Assembly: GCA_007922305.1 (NCBI GenBank)
Contig: ML677326.1
Coordinates: 59,662,870-59,726,869 of the forward strand
DNA length: 64,000 bases
Direction of reading: 5' to 3'
Origin: Dermatemys mawii
Lineage: Eukaryota > Chordata > Testudines > Dermatemydidae
Shown here piece after piece: positions 12,681 to 25,299 of the stretch. Under the pieces are notes generated by a model. It made no database searches. It had not been told where the DNA came from and was given only the letters and a program-made list of their open reading frames with translations. Positions within the stretch are counted from its first letter, which is position 1, and each line of letters starts with the position of its first letter. The position numbers were made by a program, and so were the translations under genes.

Positions 12681-14523
12681 GTAAGTCAAGTATTTGTGCA
12701 ATCATGCAGGTCATTTGTAATTGCCAGGCAATTTAGACAGTAGCATGTAACAGAAGGTGGTTTTGACATGCAGAAATCTATCAAAAATTATATTGCTACC
12801 TTTTGTAACTACAGTGCTATGATTAATGTGGTAGGGATGCCATAGAGAAATAAAACAGACTATATTTAGAAGGATGAATAATGCAGAAAGCTTATTCTTG
12901 CGTCAGAGAAATACATTGGCAAATAGTGCTATCTAGGAAAACCAGAACATTGTTGCAGTATTATGAAAACCATGTGTATGCCAAAATTAGTTTTTATATG
13001 TGATATGAAAGTTAATAAATAAGAAAAGGATGATCTATGTATTTAAATATCAATATGATCTTTTCTTGTGTGCAGTTTGCTCCTGTTATCCACTTTGAAA
13101 GCAAAAATTAATGCATTTATATAACTAGCCTTACTTCCCTGAAGTTCACTCGTCTTAAAGTACTATGTATAGGACAAACTTCTCTTAAAAGTAGGTTTAT
13201 GCTCAAGAATGATCTGTGATTTCATGTATGGTTCTGCCTTTTGACAAGTATATTCTGAAGGTAGTAGGGACAATCGTGATATTTAGTAAGTTTGCTCTCA
13301 CTTTCTCTCTCTCTCTGTTCATTTCCTTTTTTTGTTATTCTTTGTCTATCTTATCAAGTCTATTAATCTAATCTTCTGTGCTGTATTTCTCCATCTAGTC
13401 AGCATTTGTGAAGTACCTGCCATTTATCTTCATCATTTTTTGTGTATGTCACATTTGTGTATGTCACATTCAATCTGATAATTTCTTTTTATTTACTCTC
13501 ATCTATAGTCTTCCTCTGATGTTTTTTTCTCCTTTTGAAATTTGTATAGAAAAATAATGGCAGAGCACACTCGCTCGCTCGCTCTCTCCTCTCCACCTAC
13601 AATTGACAACCACCAAAAATGGACATATCCAGTTCCTGATCATCACACTCCAATGCACAACCTTAACTCTGACCTATAATATGTTGTTACTTTCTTTAAA
13701 AATGCTGAGGTTAGAGTAAAAACTCAGTTTTGATGTGATTGTGAGGAATTAGCTCCATGGTGGAAGTGGCAGGAATTTCCTCTGGGGTGGCATGTCTCTT
13801 AATGTGTTTGTGTGTTATAATGTGTAGGTGTTAAGGAATGGTGATAATAGTGCCCTAATAGTGCCCCTTGATTTTTCAGTCATAGTGCTGGTAAGAAATG
13901 CACTTAGAAACTACGTTTAAGTTAACTAAGTTTTGTGTCCAACATGTTTACTAACAGTATTGAGATATTGCAGTCCATTTGTTTCATGCAATGTAGTGAT
14001 GGCAAATGGCAACTAAGGATAAATGTACCATTACGCAATAACGTGCTTTCCATGACATCTTAGCCTTTAAGCCGGGGCATAGGGGAGCTAGATAAATGTG
14101 ACTAGGAATCCTTTCTGCTGTCAATGAACACACACTGGACCTATAACTAAACATTTATCTGTGCCACAACTGTCAAAGCTGTCTAAAGCTCAGAATGTAG
14201 ATAACATTCCATATAGTGCGGAAGAAAGATTGTCATCACTAGGTGAAAAAATGTTCTGTTATATTAGTTTAAACCTGAGATTGAAGGCTATATTGGTTTT
14301 CACAGGCTGTGATAGATGGTGACATTTGGGAAAGAGATGGAAGAAAGGAAGCTGCTTTACTTTTGGAAGAGGACAACAGCAATCCCTATCTGTAGCTGCA
14401 GTCACAGTGCTGGTCTATATCAAAGATAGCAGAAGATATTCGGCCATGCAGCAGTGTGTTGATTATTGTTTAGATCTTTCTGTACATATTACATGTCCCC
14501 TTAATTCACTTCTCTGGTGTTAG
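12681..14523. other. Unassigned stretch, probably intronic
   Basis: AT-rich sequence with short pyrimidine and CTCG repeats near 13300 and 13570. No element ends or genes recognised. Confidence 0.35.
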
Positions 14524-14946
14524 CATCTCAGTCATCTGAGGATGAGATTAGACTAGCACTTTCACTGCTGTCCAGAGTAGAGGAGGCTGCAGACCTGCAC
14601 TGGCCTAGGAGGAGGACAAGAGAGATCATTCTCCAGGTTTTTCCCTTTGGCAACAGGTTGGCGGGGTGCTGGTGGTGGTGGTAAGGGCATGATCTGATAG
14701 ATCAAATTGTATGCCGCCTCCTCTCCACAGGCTGGTGAAGAGGGGGATTATAGACTTGTCTCCAATCCTGCCAGTCCTTCTTGGCATCCTGACCCTGGCA
14801 GGGAGCAGGAGCAAACAGTCCCCACACTCCACGAAATGCAAGAGATTTTTTTGAGAGAGGTGCATGCACAGCTGTGCAAGATGTATGAGAGGAGAGATGG
14901 TTGTTTGCTTTTCTACCCCCCATACATGGGTCTCTTGCAATCCTAG
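14524..14946 (+). CDS. Candidate two-exon 3' end of an unidentified gene or retrocopy
   Basis: Two protein-like blocks sit next to each other in different frames. Block 1 (14524-14636, after an AG preceded by a pyrimidine stretch) includes SSEDEIRLALSLLSRVEEAA and ends at CAG/GTTTTT. Block 2 (14731-14946, after CTCCTCTCCACAG) includes TVPTLHEMQEIFLREVHAQL and ends with a stop. Both meet in phase 0 if a 94-base intron (14637-14730) is removed. An AATAAA lies at 15017-15022, about 70 bases past the stop, as in a short 3' UTR. The donor is weak, so a decayed single-exon copy with a frameshift is an alternative. I do not recognise the protein. Confidence 0.35.
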
Positions 14947-15404
14947 ACTTTGGTATCTTCCCTTGGTTTTATTCCCATAACCATAAGCATTGTGTAGTGC
15001 TAGTACTTGTTTTCCAATAAAAACTTCTGATAGGCTTTTTGTCTTGGGATCGGTTAAAAATACTTAGATGTGATACTAACTATGTGTCATGTAAGTATGA
15101 ATCAAACTGTATTGGACTTAGTCAGTAATTCTCCTTGAAACTTTATATTTATTTTGTTTGTAGTTTTGATAAGGACTGCTACAAAATACGACAAAGCAAA
15201 AAATGGCTCTTGGTGTGAATCTGTTCCAAGGTACAGAACAGAGGTTTGGTTTGTTTGGTTTTTTTGACAGTCATGTCTGTTTCACTTTAAAACATACCTG
15301 AAACCATTGTGTGCTCTATGTGATTATTTTTTACTTGATTATGTCATGGAAAAGCATCCACTAATGTTTCAACATTCACTGATGGGTAATTTTTTTGTTT
15401 TTAG

Positions 15405-15515
15405 GTCAAGAATATATTTATTCTATTTTGAGTGCAGTTTCTGATCTTGTGCGTCAGAGCAATGCAAGGATAGTAATTGAATATGGTAGCATGAAAATTG
15501 TACTAGTATTTGCAG
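15405..15515 (+). CDS. Candidate internal exon of an unidentified host gene
   Basis: A 111-base segment follows a strong acceptor (ATTTTTTTGTTTTTAG) and ends at TTGCAG/GTGAAA. Only one of the three frames is open; it encodes QEYIYSILSAVSDLVRQSNA and a hydrophobic second half, suggesting helix followed by strand. The exon is symmetric (phase 1 to 1) and continues the phase of the candidate at 12574-12680. No known domain recognised. Confidence 0.4.
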
Positions 15516-17262
15516 GTGAAAGCATTACTAAGAGAGCCTCACACTGTAACAGTATGTATACTATTGACTCAGTTTGGCCTGTGAGGTAAATTGCTCTGAG
15601 TCTCATTGTAATCTGCAGTTTCAAATCAGAAAGATATTGGGTCACATTCTGATAATTTTGTTGATTGGCACCCTACTTTGCAAATGTGTCCATTGACTTT
15701 AATAGAACTGTTTGTGAAGTAAGGTGCTATTCAATGGAAGATTATCAAGATCTGAACCACTATTTGGGTTGGTATAATGCTAAATATCATCAAAAGTGCT
15801 ATTATTAATTTGGCACTAGTTTTCCCTTCAGTAGTGGCACTGTAGATTTACTTGTTGAGTAAATGCTAAAGAAGAAATCATTTCCCTGAAATGGCGATCT
15901 GCAAAATACCACACTGGTAGATGTGGAATGAGATCAGTCTGTTTATCTGCTGCAAATATTGCCATAAAATTGTCTTCCTTGCACTGGGATAAATCCTGTG
16001 GCTCCAGGAGCCTCTATAGAGGTATGTTCAGGAACTGGGAATTCTCTTCATGTGTCGCAGAACCATAAACAAGCCCATATTTACTGCATTTGTTGGAAAT
16101 GTTTGTTTGTTTGTTTGCTTGGTATATAGTTATGAAACATATTGATACTATGAAGTGGCATTCAGCTTGTGTAACAGAGAAGACTGGGAAGATCTTTCAG
16201 GGAGTCCAAAGAATCCTGCTCTGGTATTTTTTGAAAATATCCGCCATTTGTTGTAACTTAGTTCATACCAAAAGAAACAAATATTTACTCTTCAACCTCT
16301 TGATGAGTGCCAAGTGATAACACTAGAGGAGAGGTAAGCAAGGAAACCACCCCATTTGCTCTTTTGGTTTTGTTAAACTTTTAACACATTGGGTTCTTGA
16401 AATTCCTCCTTCAGCTCATCCCTGAATCTGCCACTTCATTTAGATTCACAGGAATGCGTTTTATGCAAACCATGTGCAGTGGGTCATCTGATGCATGCTA
16501 CTTGCACACTGCAAGAATGCACCAGAAAAGTGTTGAAGGTGTATTATTATCACACACGAACAGAGACGGCAGGGTAAAATGAACGTTCTAAATTGTACAT
16601 GTAAGTGCCTGTGAGCTGAAGTAAAGCAATCCTGATGTTTCATTTTTGTGTTGTTGAGGTAGACCGGTTTTGAGCTGTAATTTTATCTGCATTGCAGCTT
16701 TCATTTTGGATGGCTAATAGTTCTTATATATAAATAGGACCTTAAAAAGTTATTTTAGGAAGTCACTGTAATTATTTATTATTTTTTGATGCTGACAATT
16801 TGCTGAGTGCTGTACAGAAAAAAAAAAGAAGCAAATAGCCTTATACAGAATGATAGTATTTTATAGTTGTAGCCCAATGCACTTTAATATTACTGGTGTA
16901 AGCTATAGAATTTTGAGATACTATTTTAAAATATTGTACTTTTTTATGACACTTCAGATAAAATGACCATCCCCATCTTAACCCACAAATTGAACCAACC
17001 TATGAGGTTCGAAAAAAGCTTAGTGTTTTTTTTAAAAAAATCAGTTTTTACTGTTGTTTTTTATTGGGTTTAAAAATGAAAATACCAACAATCTTTTGTG
17101 AAAGGTTATCCTTAGACAAATCCTGTTATTGCTGCTGTAAATCTCCCATGAAGGCCTGTTCTTTTGAGATTTCCAACATGAGTTCTAGATCAAATAAGTT
17201 CAGGCTCCATATAAACATCAAATATTTAGATGTTTATATAAATTATGGAGATATGCCTCTCT
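15516..17262. other. Unassigned stretch, probably intronic
   Basis: Nothing recognised except short A/T runs. An open segment at 16423-16545 follows a fair acceptor but lacks a good donor (see rejected items). Confidence 0.35.
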
Positions 17263-17440
17263 CATAGAGCTGGAAAGACCTTGAAAGGTCATTGAGTCCT
17301 GTCCCCTGCCCACACTAGCAGGACCAAATACTGTCCCCTGACAGATTATTTGCCCCAGATCCCTAAATGGCCCCCTCAAGCATTGAAGTCACAACCCTGG
17401 GTTTAGCAGGCCAATGCTCAAACCACTGAGCTATCCCTCC
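17263..17440 (-). repeat. CR1 LINE 3'-end fragment
   Basis: Read on +, CATAGAGCTGGAAAGACCTT, then GTCATTGAGTCCTGTCCCCTG and the terminal CAATGCTCAAACCACTGAGC follow the reverse complement of a CR1 3' region as seen in sauropsids. 5'-truncated, as is usual for this LINE. Confidence 0.75.
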
Positions 17441-19689
17441 TCAATTCAGTTTACTACGCTACGCTATCCTGCCCCAGTTCACTACACTGCACTGCACAAT
17501 TGTAGGTAATAATTAGTGGTGGGTGAACCTCTAAAATTTTGAAGTCCGAAAATTGTGTGTTTGTGTCATTTATGAAAAAGTAAAGGAGAACTTTTTCTGT
17601 TTCTACTGTTGTTAAGATTCATTGAGGTGTAAATGATTTTGAAGTGATGCATAGTGATTTAGCACCATGGTGCGTGTGAACAAGAGATAATTATAGGACT
17701 TGTATTGCTTAGTATGATGCAACTCTCTAATAGAGAGTTGTAAGCAAAATACTGAATAGCTACAGAAAACACTTCCTTGAAGAACTAATGGACTAAATGT
17801 ACAACATTTTTGATTGTCATGATTCTTTCTACTCTTTACCTTCTTGGTCTCTCAGCACCTTAGTGCACTTCTTGACCAAAGTTGCCCACCGCAGATCATT
17901 TTAGAAATCTCTCTTCGCTCTGACATCATCCAGTGTTGCTCCTGCAACTGCTGGACCATTTCTCCCGCCACCGGATGGAAAAGTTCCCTAGTTTTCTTGT
18001 ACATTTTGGACATGTGCGACAGTCTACGGGGCTCCTCCTGGCAGGTCTGCCACCATCTTCACAGTTTCTTCTTTAGCACAGATGCATTTGACTCTCACTT
18101 CTTTTCCTACACCAAGAGTGAGAAAGGAGCTAAGGTTCTGACATACATAAGCCAACTAGTTCCCCCTCACAAGAGGCCATGAGATGGCTTTTGGACCTAG
18201 AACTGCATCTGTAGAATGTTGCTGTGCAGGCGCCATGTGTGTGCGTGCAGGAGAGACTTGTTCAGACTGCAGACCCAGTGTTGTCTGTAACTACACTTTT
18301 TAAGCCTATCTTTATCTCTAAGCAGAACTTTCATTACAAGTCATTTTAGAAGTATATTTAACATAATTCTAGGGCATGTGTATCAATTTCCTCCATCTTA
18401 ACAAGTACAAGTGCTGAGAATTCATCCGCACTTTACCAGTACTCCACACAGCTTTGAAAATGCACTCTCCTTTACTATTTGTGTCTACTGAGGCGAAGTC
18501 CTCAAACATCTAGAGAGTTCTTTCTTGCTATCATACCTTCTGTTTATAAGACAATGAGCCTAAGTGGAATCCTCAACTTTCCCCCATAATTTTAAATTTT
18601 CCTCATTTATCCTCATTATCTGGTGTATCATGGTGGGCAATGTAACTTTCCCACTGGGAAATTGTATCTATCTGTGGTGGTAAAAAAAATCCCAGACACT
18701 GCCAGTATCAAAAGAAGATGGATAAGCCCATTCAGAGTTTTCATGAATATTGCTGTATGAATGTCCTTGCAGAAATATTGAAGTATTGTCCCAACTTGAT
18801 CAGCTGAGAGCAATCATTTTTAGTGTGTTTTTCAATGAAGTTCTCTGCAGCTCAGCCTGTTGCCACTAGAATGATCTCACTAAGCGTTCCTTAAGCTAAT
18901 ATTTGCTTTAATAACTCAGGTTTGTACATGTTTGAAATTAAAACAGTTCTTTGAGTAATTATATTTTAAAGTCTCAGTTTTGATTTTTAATTGGAGCAAA
19001 TGTTAGTCATATACTCAAAGTATATGCTATCTTACCTGGTGGTCAAAGATCTGTCCATTCTTTTGAACTCAAGATATTGAAAAAGAGGATATTCAGAAGA
19101 TATGCTCAGCCTCTTTTTTTATTAATTATACCTTGGTAGGTTATTTCAAATGTAAGAATAATTCAAAAGAGCTTAAAGAATACTCATTAATTCCTCATGT
19201 GTTAAGATCTTTGTGTTTCTCAGATCTGAGTAATTTCCACTATGAATACATTTCAGTATGTTCACATTTCTGCAACTGAATGTTATTTTCTAACATTAAC
19301 TCTCCAAAGCCTTGGGACTTCCTATACTTCTCTCTACTGCAAAATCTTATCCTTCTTTTCTGCCCCCTTCTTTGGAGAAGAATAATATTAAGTTAAAGCA
19401 AAAAACAGTCAAGCTAAAAAGAATTTTTCAGGTGTGTGTTTGTGTGTGTGTGTGTGTGGTTTCCCCAGTAATATAATAACACTTAACATAAAATAATTTA
19501 AACTGTGCTTAATGAAAAATGGTGCTCTTGAGAGACACCAAAAACGTATATTCAGAGTAGTTTTTACATCTTCATCATCATCGAACATAAATAGTCTACT
19601 AAGGATTGTTGCACCAGCCAGAATAACTACAGTTGATGGAATTGTGACAGGCATCATGCAGTGAAATTCCCAGATATGGTCCAATCCTA
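17441..19689. other. Unassigned stretch
   Basis: No gene recognised. It holds a perfect 9-bp inverted repeat with a 3-base loop at 17720-17740 and a GT microsatellite near 19433-19457. A 112-codon open frame at 17844-18182 has no recognisable features. Confidence 0.35.
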
Positions 19690-20470
19690 TAAATCCTCAA
19701 GTCTCTGAGGTGGCCCCATTGGTGGCACCAAGTAGGGTCAAGGTGTGCACCCATTCACATGTTGATGGAGAATTTAAGGACATGTTGTGCTGAGGTGCTT
19801 TAATTCATCCTGGCAACATGGCTGAAGAGCATGCAATGCAATGCCCCAGTTGAAGAAAGATCTTTGTGAGATTGTGATACATTGCACAAGTCAAACCACT
19901 TAATGCCCAAGATTTGGCTCTGACAGCAGATATGTAATGCCTCTAGCCACTCCCAAGACTGCCTGTAAGAGAGTCTGGGTCTCTGACCATATAGTAATAC
20001 AGGGGTGCCAGAATGGCCCCCTCACTTTTTACTGGTCCTAAGCGTGAGTAACGGCAGGAGGGACCAGAGAAGAGGGTGGGCCTTTTGGGAAGAGATAGTA
20101 CAGGAGTGGGGCCTTAGGAGAAGGGTAACCAACCTGGATTCCAGCAGGTGGAATGACAAGTCCTAATATTCAGTTGATGGCTCAACAGAATAATGCCATG
20201 ATATGAATGCATCTCTGCCACACACCTGAGGTTGTGGACAAATGTGGCAAATGCTGTAAACCAACATGCACTCTTGCACCAGTACCAGTGAATATCACTC
20301 CAGATTTAGCAGAACAGCAGGAACACCAACTCTTTTCAGTGCTAGACAAAGTGCTGACTTGTTGACCAAATCAAAAGACAATTTGATGCTGATATATGAG
20401 GAGGCAAGGAGTTAAATTCTTGGTGCTATTCCACAAGCAGTCAGAGGGTAAGGGTAGCGTCCATTGTTGA
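19690..20470 (-). pseudogene. Degenerate non-LTR retrotransposon (LINE) fragment
   Basis: On the - strand, higher coordinates give a reverse transcriptase stretch resembling FD.VNKSALCLALKRVGVPAV (LINE RT block with conserved F-D-x-V). Lower coordinates give text resembling LLYGSET and then LFSHVARMN followed by a GxP-type basic tail, the usual C-terminal order of many LINE proteins. The catalytic YADD region is absent, stops are frequent, and a foreign-looking GC-rich block at 20001-20130 separates the two parts. I cannot place the clade. Confidence 0.55.
20001..20130. repeat. Probable small insert in the LINE fragment
   Basis: AGGGGTGCCAGAATGGCCCC begins a G-rich block that differs from the flanking LINE-derived sequence and interrupts its protein order. 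It resembles the 5' end of a dispersed reptile repeat, but no matching second terminus is visible. Confidence 0.3.
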
Positions 20471-21911
20471 CTGCCCAACAGGATAGTCTATGAGAAATAA
20501 TAGTTGGATATAATTCAGTACAAATAACCAGATACATGGCTTTAAAATTGAATTTATTATTTAGAAGTTACTAGGACTAATTCTAGCGACTGCAGAGAGA
20601 CGTTGTTCAGCTAAATCATGGGTTGGCCTCTGGCTGGTAAAGGATGCTGTGGATACCCTAATACCCTACCAGAGAATGAAAAAGCCTCTGGGCAACAAGA
20701 TAAGAGCAACAGAGCAAAAGCATCATAGAAAGTTGTACTCAGTTTTTTGTTATTCAGACATGGGCCTCGCATAGTGTTAGTTAGCTGAGATATAAAGCCC
20801 ATGTGGGGCAGACAGGCATGTAAAGTTGAGCTTTTTCTGGCCAAATTTCACACTGAACCAAATCTTAAAAATTTCATTAAAATTTTTTTGCAGAAAAAAA
20901 TACAAAGTGAGTTTTTGGGTTCTTTGCATTACTTACTAACAGCACTAGGGTTTGTTCTTTTGTATATCTTCCAATGGCACCTGGACATAATGACATTCCT
21001 CATATTGGTCTCATCACATGGTATTTCACAATGGACATGTTGTCTCCAGAATTACTTACAGGCCTTGGAAAGTAACAAGTGACCCCTGTATACGTGAATG
21101 TCATACTATTACTTAGCTTTTATGCATTTGACTTTACATATTCAGAGTGATTTCACCAAGACTAATTAATTGTTGCAGTGACACTGTGAAATAACAATAA
21201 TAGGAAAGTATGTGTGTGCGTCACCTTGAAAATGGGGATGGTAATAATTAATATGTTAAATGTCTCATACCATGATGCAACAAAAAGCATGGCTGGGATT
21301 AGAACTCAGAAATCCAAGTCAGCCCACTAGACCGTGATATGGGATGGAAAAGGTGAAGAACAATGACATCTCAATCTACGAAAGAGAGGAGATACTGGAG
21401 TCCTGTATGGTCCTATGGATTGTGCTGTACAGTATAGCATGACTAAAGCTGGTTTAAAATTTTCCAGTATAGTATTGTTCTGTTTGGAAAATGCCATTTC
21501 CTCACTGAAATATGGAAATATATCAAGTTAGTTTCATTTAGAAAAAACAGGGCAGGAGGGTAGAGGAAAGAAGTATTTTGATAAGGCTGAAACAGTCCCC
21601 CTCAACATTTTTGCAATGGCACATTTTGATTTTTTGTTTCAAAACACCTTTTGCATTTGAAAGTTTTTATTTTACACAATAAAAAAGTAAAAAATGTCTA
21701 AATCAAAACAAAACATTTTAATTTTATCGAGGTGAAATATTCTGATTGACCCAAACCAATTTTTTCAAAAAAATTGTTTCTCGGGAAATTTCTAAATTCT
21801 TTCTTCTAATTCAGAATGAAAACAAATGTCAAGACAATTGTACTTGCCACAAAATGGAAATGTCAGGTCCCTCTCAACTCTAATGTTGACTCTCATTTCA
21901 TTTATTTAAAT
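20471..21911. other. Unassigned stretch with AT-rich repeat-like sequence
   Basis: Mostly AT-rich. The part from about 21440 to 21860 has the T/A-block character of the repeats at 3.6 and 5.7 kb. No gene recognised. Confidence 0.35.
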
Positions 21912-22309
21912 CAGGGGTGGCCAACCTGAGCCTGAGAAGGAGCCAGAATTTACCAATGTACATTGCCAAAGAGCCACAGTAACATGTCTACAGCTTCCCA
22001 TCAATTCTCGCCTCCAGTCCCCAGTGCCTTCTGCCCTCTGGCAGCCCCTCCAGTCAGCCCCTCCTGCTTGCTGCAATCAGCTGTTTCGAATTTGCAGGAG
22101 GCTCTGTGGGGGAGGAGCAAGGGCCTGGCAGACTTGGGGGAAAGAGTGGAGTGGGGGCAGAGCAGGGAGTTGAGCAGTGATTGCTTCCCGGCACACTGGA
22201 AAGTTGGCGCCTTTAGCTCCAGCCCCAGATTCAGCGCCTGTGCCAGGAGCTGCATATTAACCTTTGAAGAGCGGCATGCGGCTTCTGAGCCACAGGTTGG
22301 CCACCCCTG
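21912..22309. mobile_element. hAT-type MITE with perfect 17-bp inverted ends
   Basis: The left end CAGGGGTGGCCAACCTG (21912-21928) is exactly inverted at the right end (22293-22309). Both sides carry the identical 8-bp target duplication ATTTAAAT (21904-21911 and 22310-22317). These are hAT superfamily hallmarks. It has no coding capacity. The interior around 22070-22170 (ATCAGCTGTTTC... to GTGGGGGCAGAGC) reappears in altered form near 61600-61745. Perfect termini suggest it is younger than the other MITEs in the window. Confidence 0.9.
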
Positions 22310-22514
22310 ATTTAAATAATCATATTTTTGAAGATTGTGGCAACTCAGCTACAAAACTCTTAGTTTATTTGTACTGCTATGCTGGGGATTAGGTGAAGCT
22401 GGTAACCATAATAGCTCTTCATTAAGGATAAATGTAAGAAGCAGTTAAACTGCTTTTGGTGTGAGATAGTTGAAACAATCTTACACCTCTGATTACCCTC
22501 TGATTCTTGACAAC

Positions 22515-25193
22515 ATGCAAGGCACTGCATTTAGCCGTATGGAGTGGAAATCCATCAACCTCATGAAGAAACTTGCACAAATACAGACAGATATCATCTT
22601 TCTCTCCAAATGCAAACAGATGGACATCATACCAAATGGACTGAAGGTGAAAAATCCATTACTCTCTACATACTGCACAAACTACAGTGAGAGATTATGC
22701 CAGACACTATCAAAGAAACTGAGGAACCACCTGATCAGCATCCTGTACAGCAAACAGGTAAACATCAAAAAAGAGCTTTCCAACCTGGAGACCTTCATAA
22801 ACAACCAACCTTCCACACAAACAGACTTTACTAAAATAAGACAGGAGATCTATTTTACACACTTCACCTCTCTACAAAAGAAAAAGGACTGCAAGCTATC
22901 TAAAATCCTACCTGCCACATGGGGCCACAGCAGTGGTACCCCTAACTCACCCAGCAATGTCGTCAATCTATCCAGCTACACACTCAGCCCGGCAGAAGAG
23001 TCTGTCCTATGTCGAGTACTCTCATTCTGCCCCACCACCCCCACAAACAAGATACAATTCTGCAGCGATCTGGAAGCCTACTTTCGCCATCTCAGACTCA
23101 AAGGATACTTTCAAGACAACATAGAACAGCACACTGATACACATACACCATCCCACCAGCAACACAAGAAGAACAACTCCACCTGGACTCCTCCTGAGGG
23201 TCGAAATGACAGTCTGGATCTATACATAGAATGCTTCCGCCGACGTGCACAGGCAGAAATTGTGGAAAAACAACATCGCCTGCCTCACAACCTAAGTCGT
23301 GCAGAACACAATGCTATCCACAGCCTCAGAAACAACCCTGACATCATGATCAAAGAGGCTGATAAAGGAGGTGCTGTTGTCGTCATGGACAGGTCTGACA
23401 ACCAAAAGGAGGCTACCAGACAACTCTCCAACACCAGTTTCTACAGGCCACTTCCCTCAGATCCCACTGAGGAATATACGAAGAAACTGCACCATCTACT
23501 CAGGACACTCCCTACAATAACACAGGAATAAATTAACATACCCTTAGAACCCCGACCGGGGGTATTCTATCTATTACCCAAGATCTACAAACTTGGAAAT
23601 CCTGGACGCCCCATCATCTCAGGCATTGGCACTCTCACTGAAGGGCTATCTGGATATGTGGACTCTTTACTCAGACCCTACGCCACCAGCACTCCCAGCT
23701 ATCTCCATGACACCACCGACTTCCTGAGAAAACTACAGTGCATTGGTGATCTTCCAGAAAACACCATCCTAGCCACCATGGATGTAGAGGCTCTCTACAC
23801 AAACATCCCACACAGAGATGGAATACAAACTGTCAGGAATAGTATCCCTGATGATGACACAGCACAAGTGGTTGCTAAGCTCTGTGACTTTATCCTCACA
23901 TACAATTATTTCAAATTTGGTGACAATCTATACCTCCAGGCCAGTGGTACCGCTCTGGCCACCCACATGGCCCCACAGTATGCCAGCATCTTTATGGCTG
24001 ACCTGGAACAAGGCTTCCTCAACTCTCGTTCACTCAGGCCCCTTCTCTATCTACGCTACATTGATGACATCTTCATCATCTGGACCCATGGGAAAGAAAC
24101 TCTGGAAAAATTCCACTATGATTTCAACAGCCTCCACCCCACCATCCACCTCAGCTTGGACCAGTCTACATGAGAGGTCCACTTCCTAGACACCACGGTG
24201 CAAATTAATGACGGCCACATCAACACCACCCTATACCAAAAACCTACCGACAGCTACGCCTACCTTCATGCCACCAGCTTCCATCCCAGACACACCACAC
24301 AATCCATTGTCTACAGCCAAGCACTGTGGTATTGCTCCAACCCCTCAGACAGAGACCAACACCTACTAGATCTCCACCAAGCTTTCTCAAAACTACAATA
24401 CCCGCACAAGGAAATAAGGACACAGATCAACAGAGCCAGACGTGTACCCAGAAGCCTGCTGCTGCAAGACAAACCCAAGAAAGAAAACAACAGAACACCA
24501 CTGGTCATCACCTACAGTCCTCAGTTAAAACCTCTCCAACGTATCATCAGTGATCTACAACCCATCCTGGACAACAATCCTTCTCTTTCACAGGCCTTGG
24601 GAGGCAGGCCAGTCCTGGCCCACAGACAACCTGCCAACCTCAAGCATATTCTCACCAGCAACAGCACACCGCGCCATAACTCCTCTAACTCAGGAACCAA
24701 TCCATGCAACAAACCTCGATGCCAACTCTGCCCATATATCTACACCAGCAATACCATCACAGGACCTAACCAGATCAGCCATACCATCACTGGTTCATTC
24801 ACCTGCATATCTACCAATGTAATATATGCCATCATGTGCCAGCAATGCCCCTCTGCTATGTTCATCGGTCAAACTGGACAGTCCCTACGAAAAAGGATAA
24901 ATGGACACAAATCAGATATCAGGAATGGCAATATACAAAAACCTGTAGGAGAACACTTCAGTCTCCCTGCACACACCATGAAAGACTTAAAGGTCAGCAC
25001 TTTGCAGCAAAAAAACTTTAAAACCAGACTGCAAAGAGAAACTGCAGAGTTGCAATTCATTTGCAAATTTGACACAATCAGTTTGGGACTGAACAGAGAT
25101 ATTGAATGGCTAGCTAACCACAAGAGCAGTTTCTCTTCTCTCGCTGTTCACACCTCCAGTTCAGCTGCTAGAGGAATACCTCACCCTCCCTGA
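22515..25193 (+). pseudogene. Penelope-like reverse transcriptase with GIY-YIG nuclease, two in-frame stops
   Basis: One reading frame runs through the element from the first ATG (22515), broken by TAA at 23529-23531 and TGA at 24171-24173 with no frameshift. The N-terminal third is lysine-rich and helical. The RT core follows: catalytic aspartate of motif A in ATMDVEALYTNIP (23781), motif B in GTALATHMAPQYASIFMA, and YIDD at 24057-24068. A cysteine-rich linker (CNKPRCQLC) leads to the GIY-YIG domain, with VIY at 24819-24827 and FIG in place of YIG at 24861-24869, then GEHF and LNRDIEWL near the end. Known role: target-primed reverse transcription with nicking by the nuclease. The TGA fits decay of an arginine CGA codon. 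Copies are dead unless stops are suppressed. Confidence 0.88.
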
Positions 25194-25299
25194 TTAGAGA
25201 TAACAGCTGGTTCAGCCTCATTGGACCCACCCTGTTATCTTTAACCTGGCTCTTGCCTACCTATTTATACCTGCCCCTGGATTCTTCCACTGCATGCAT

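Noticed and set aside
16423..16545. Exon-like open segment after CTCCTTCAG
   Set aside because: The donor (GAAG/GTGTAT) is weak, and the phase does not fit the neighbouring candidate at 15405-15515.
17844..18182. A 112-codon + frame
   Set aside because: Composition is unlike a protein domain, there is no splice or start context, and the opposite strand is equally open in part.
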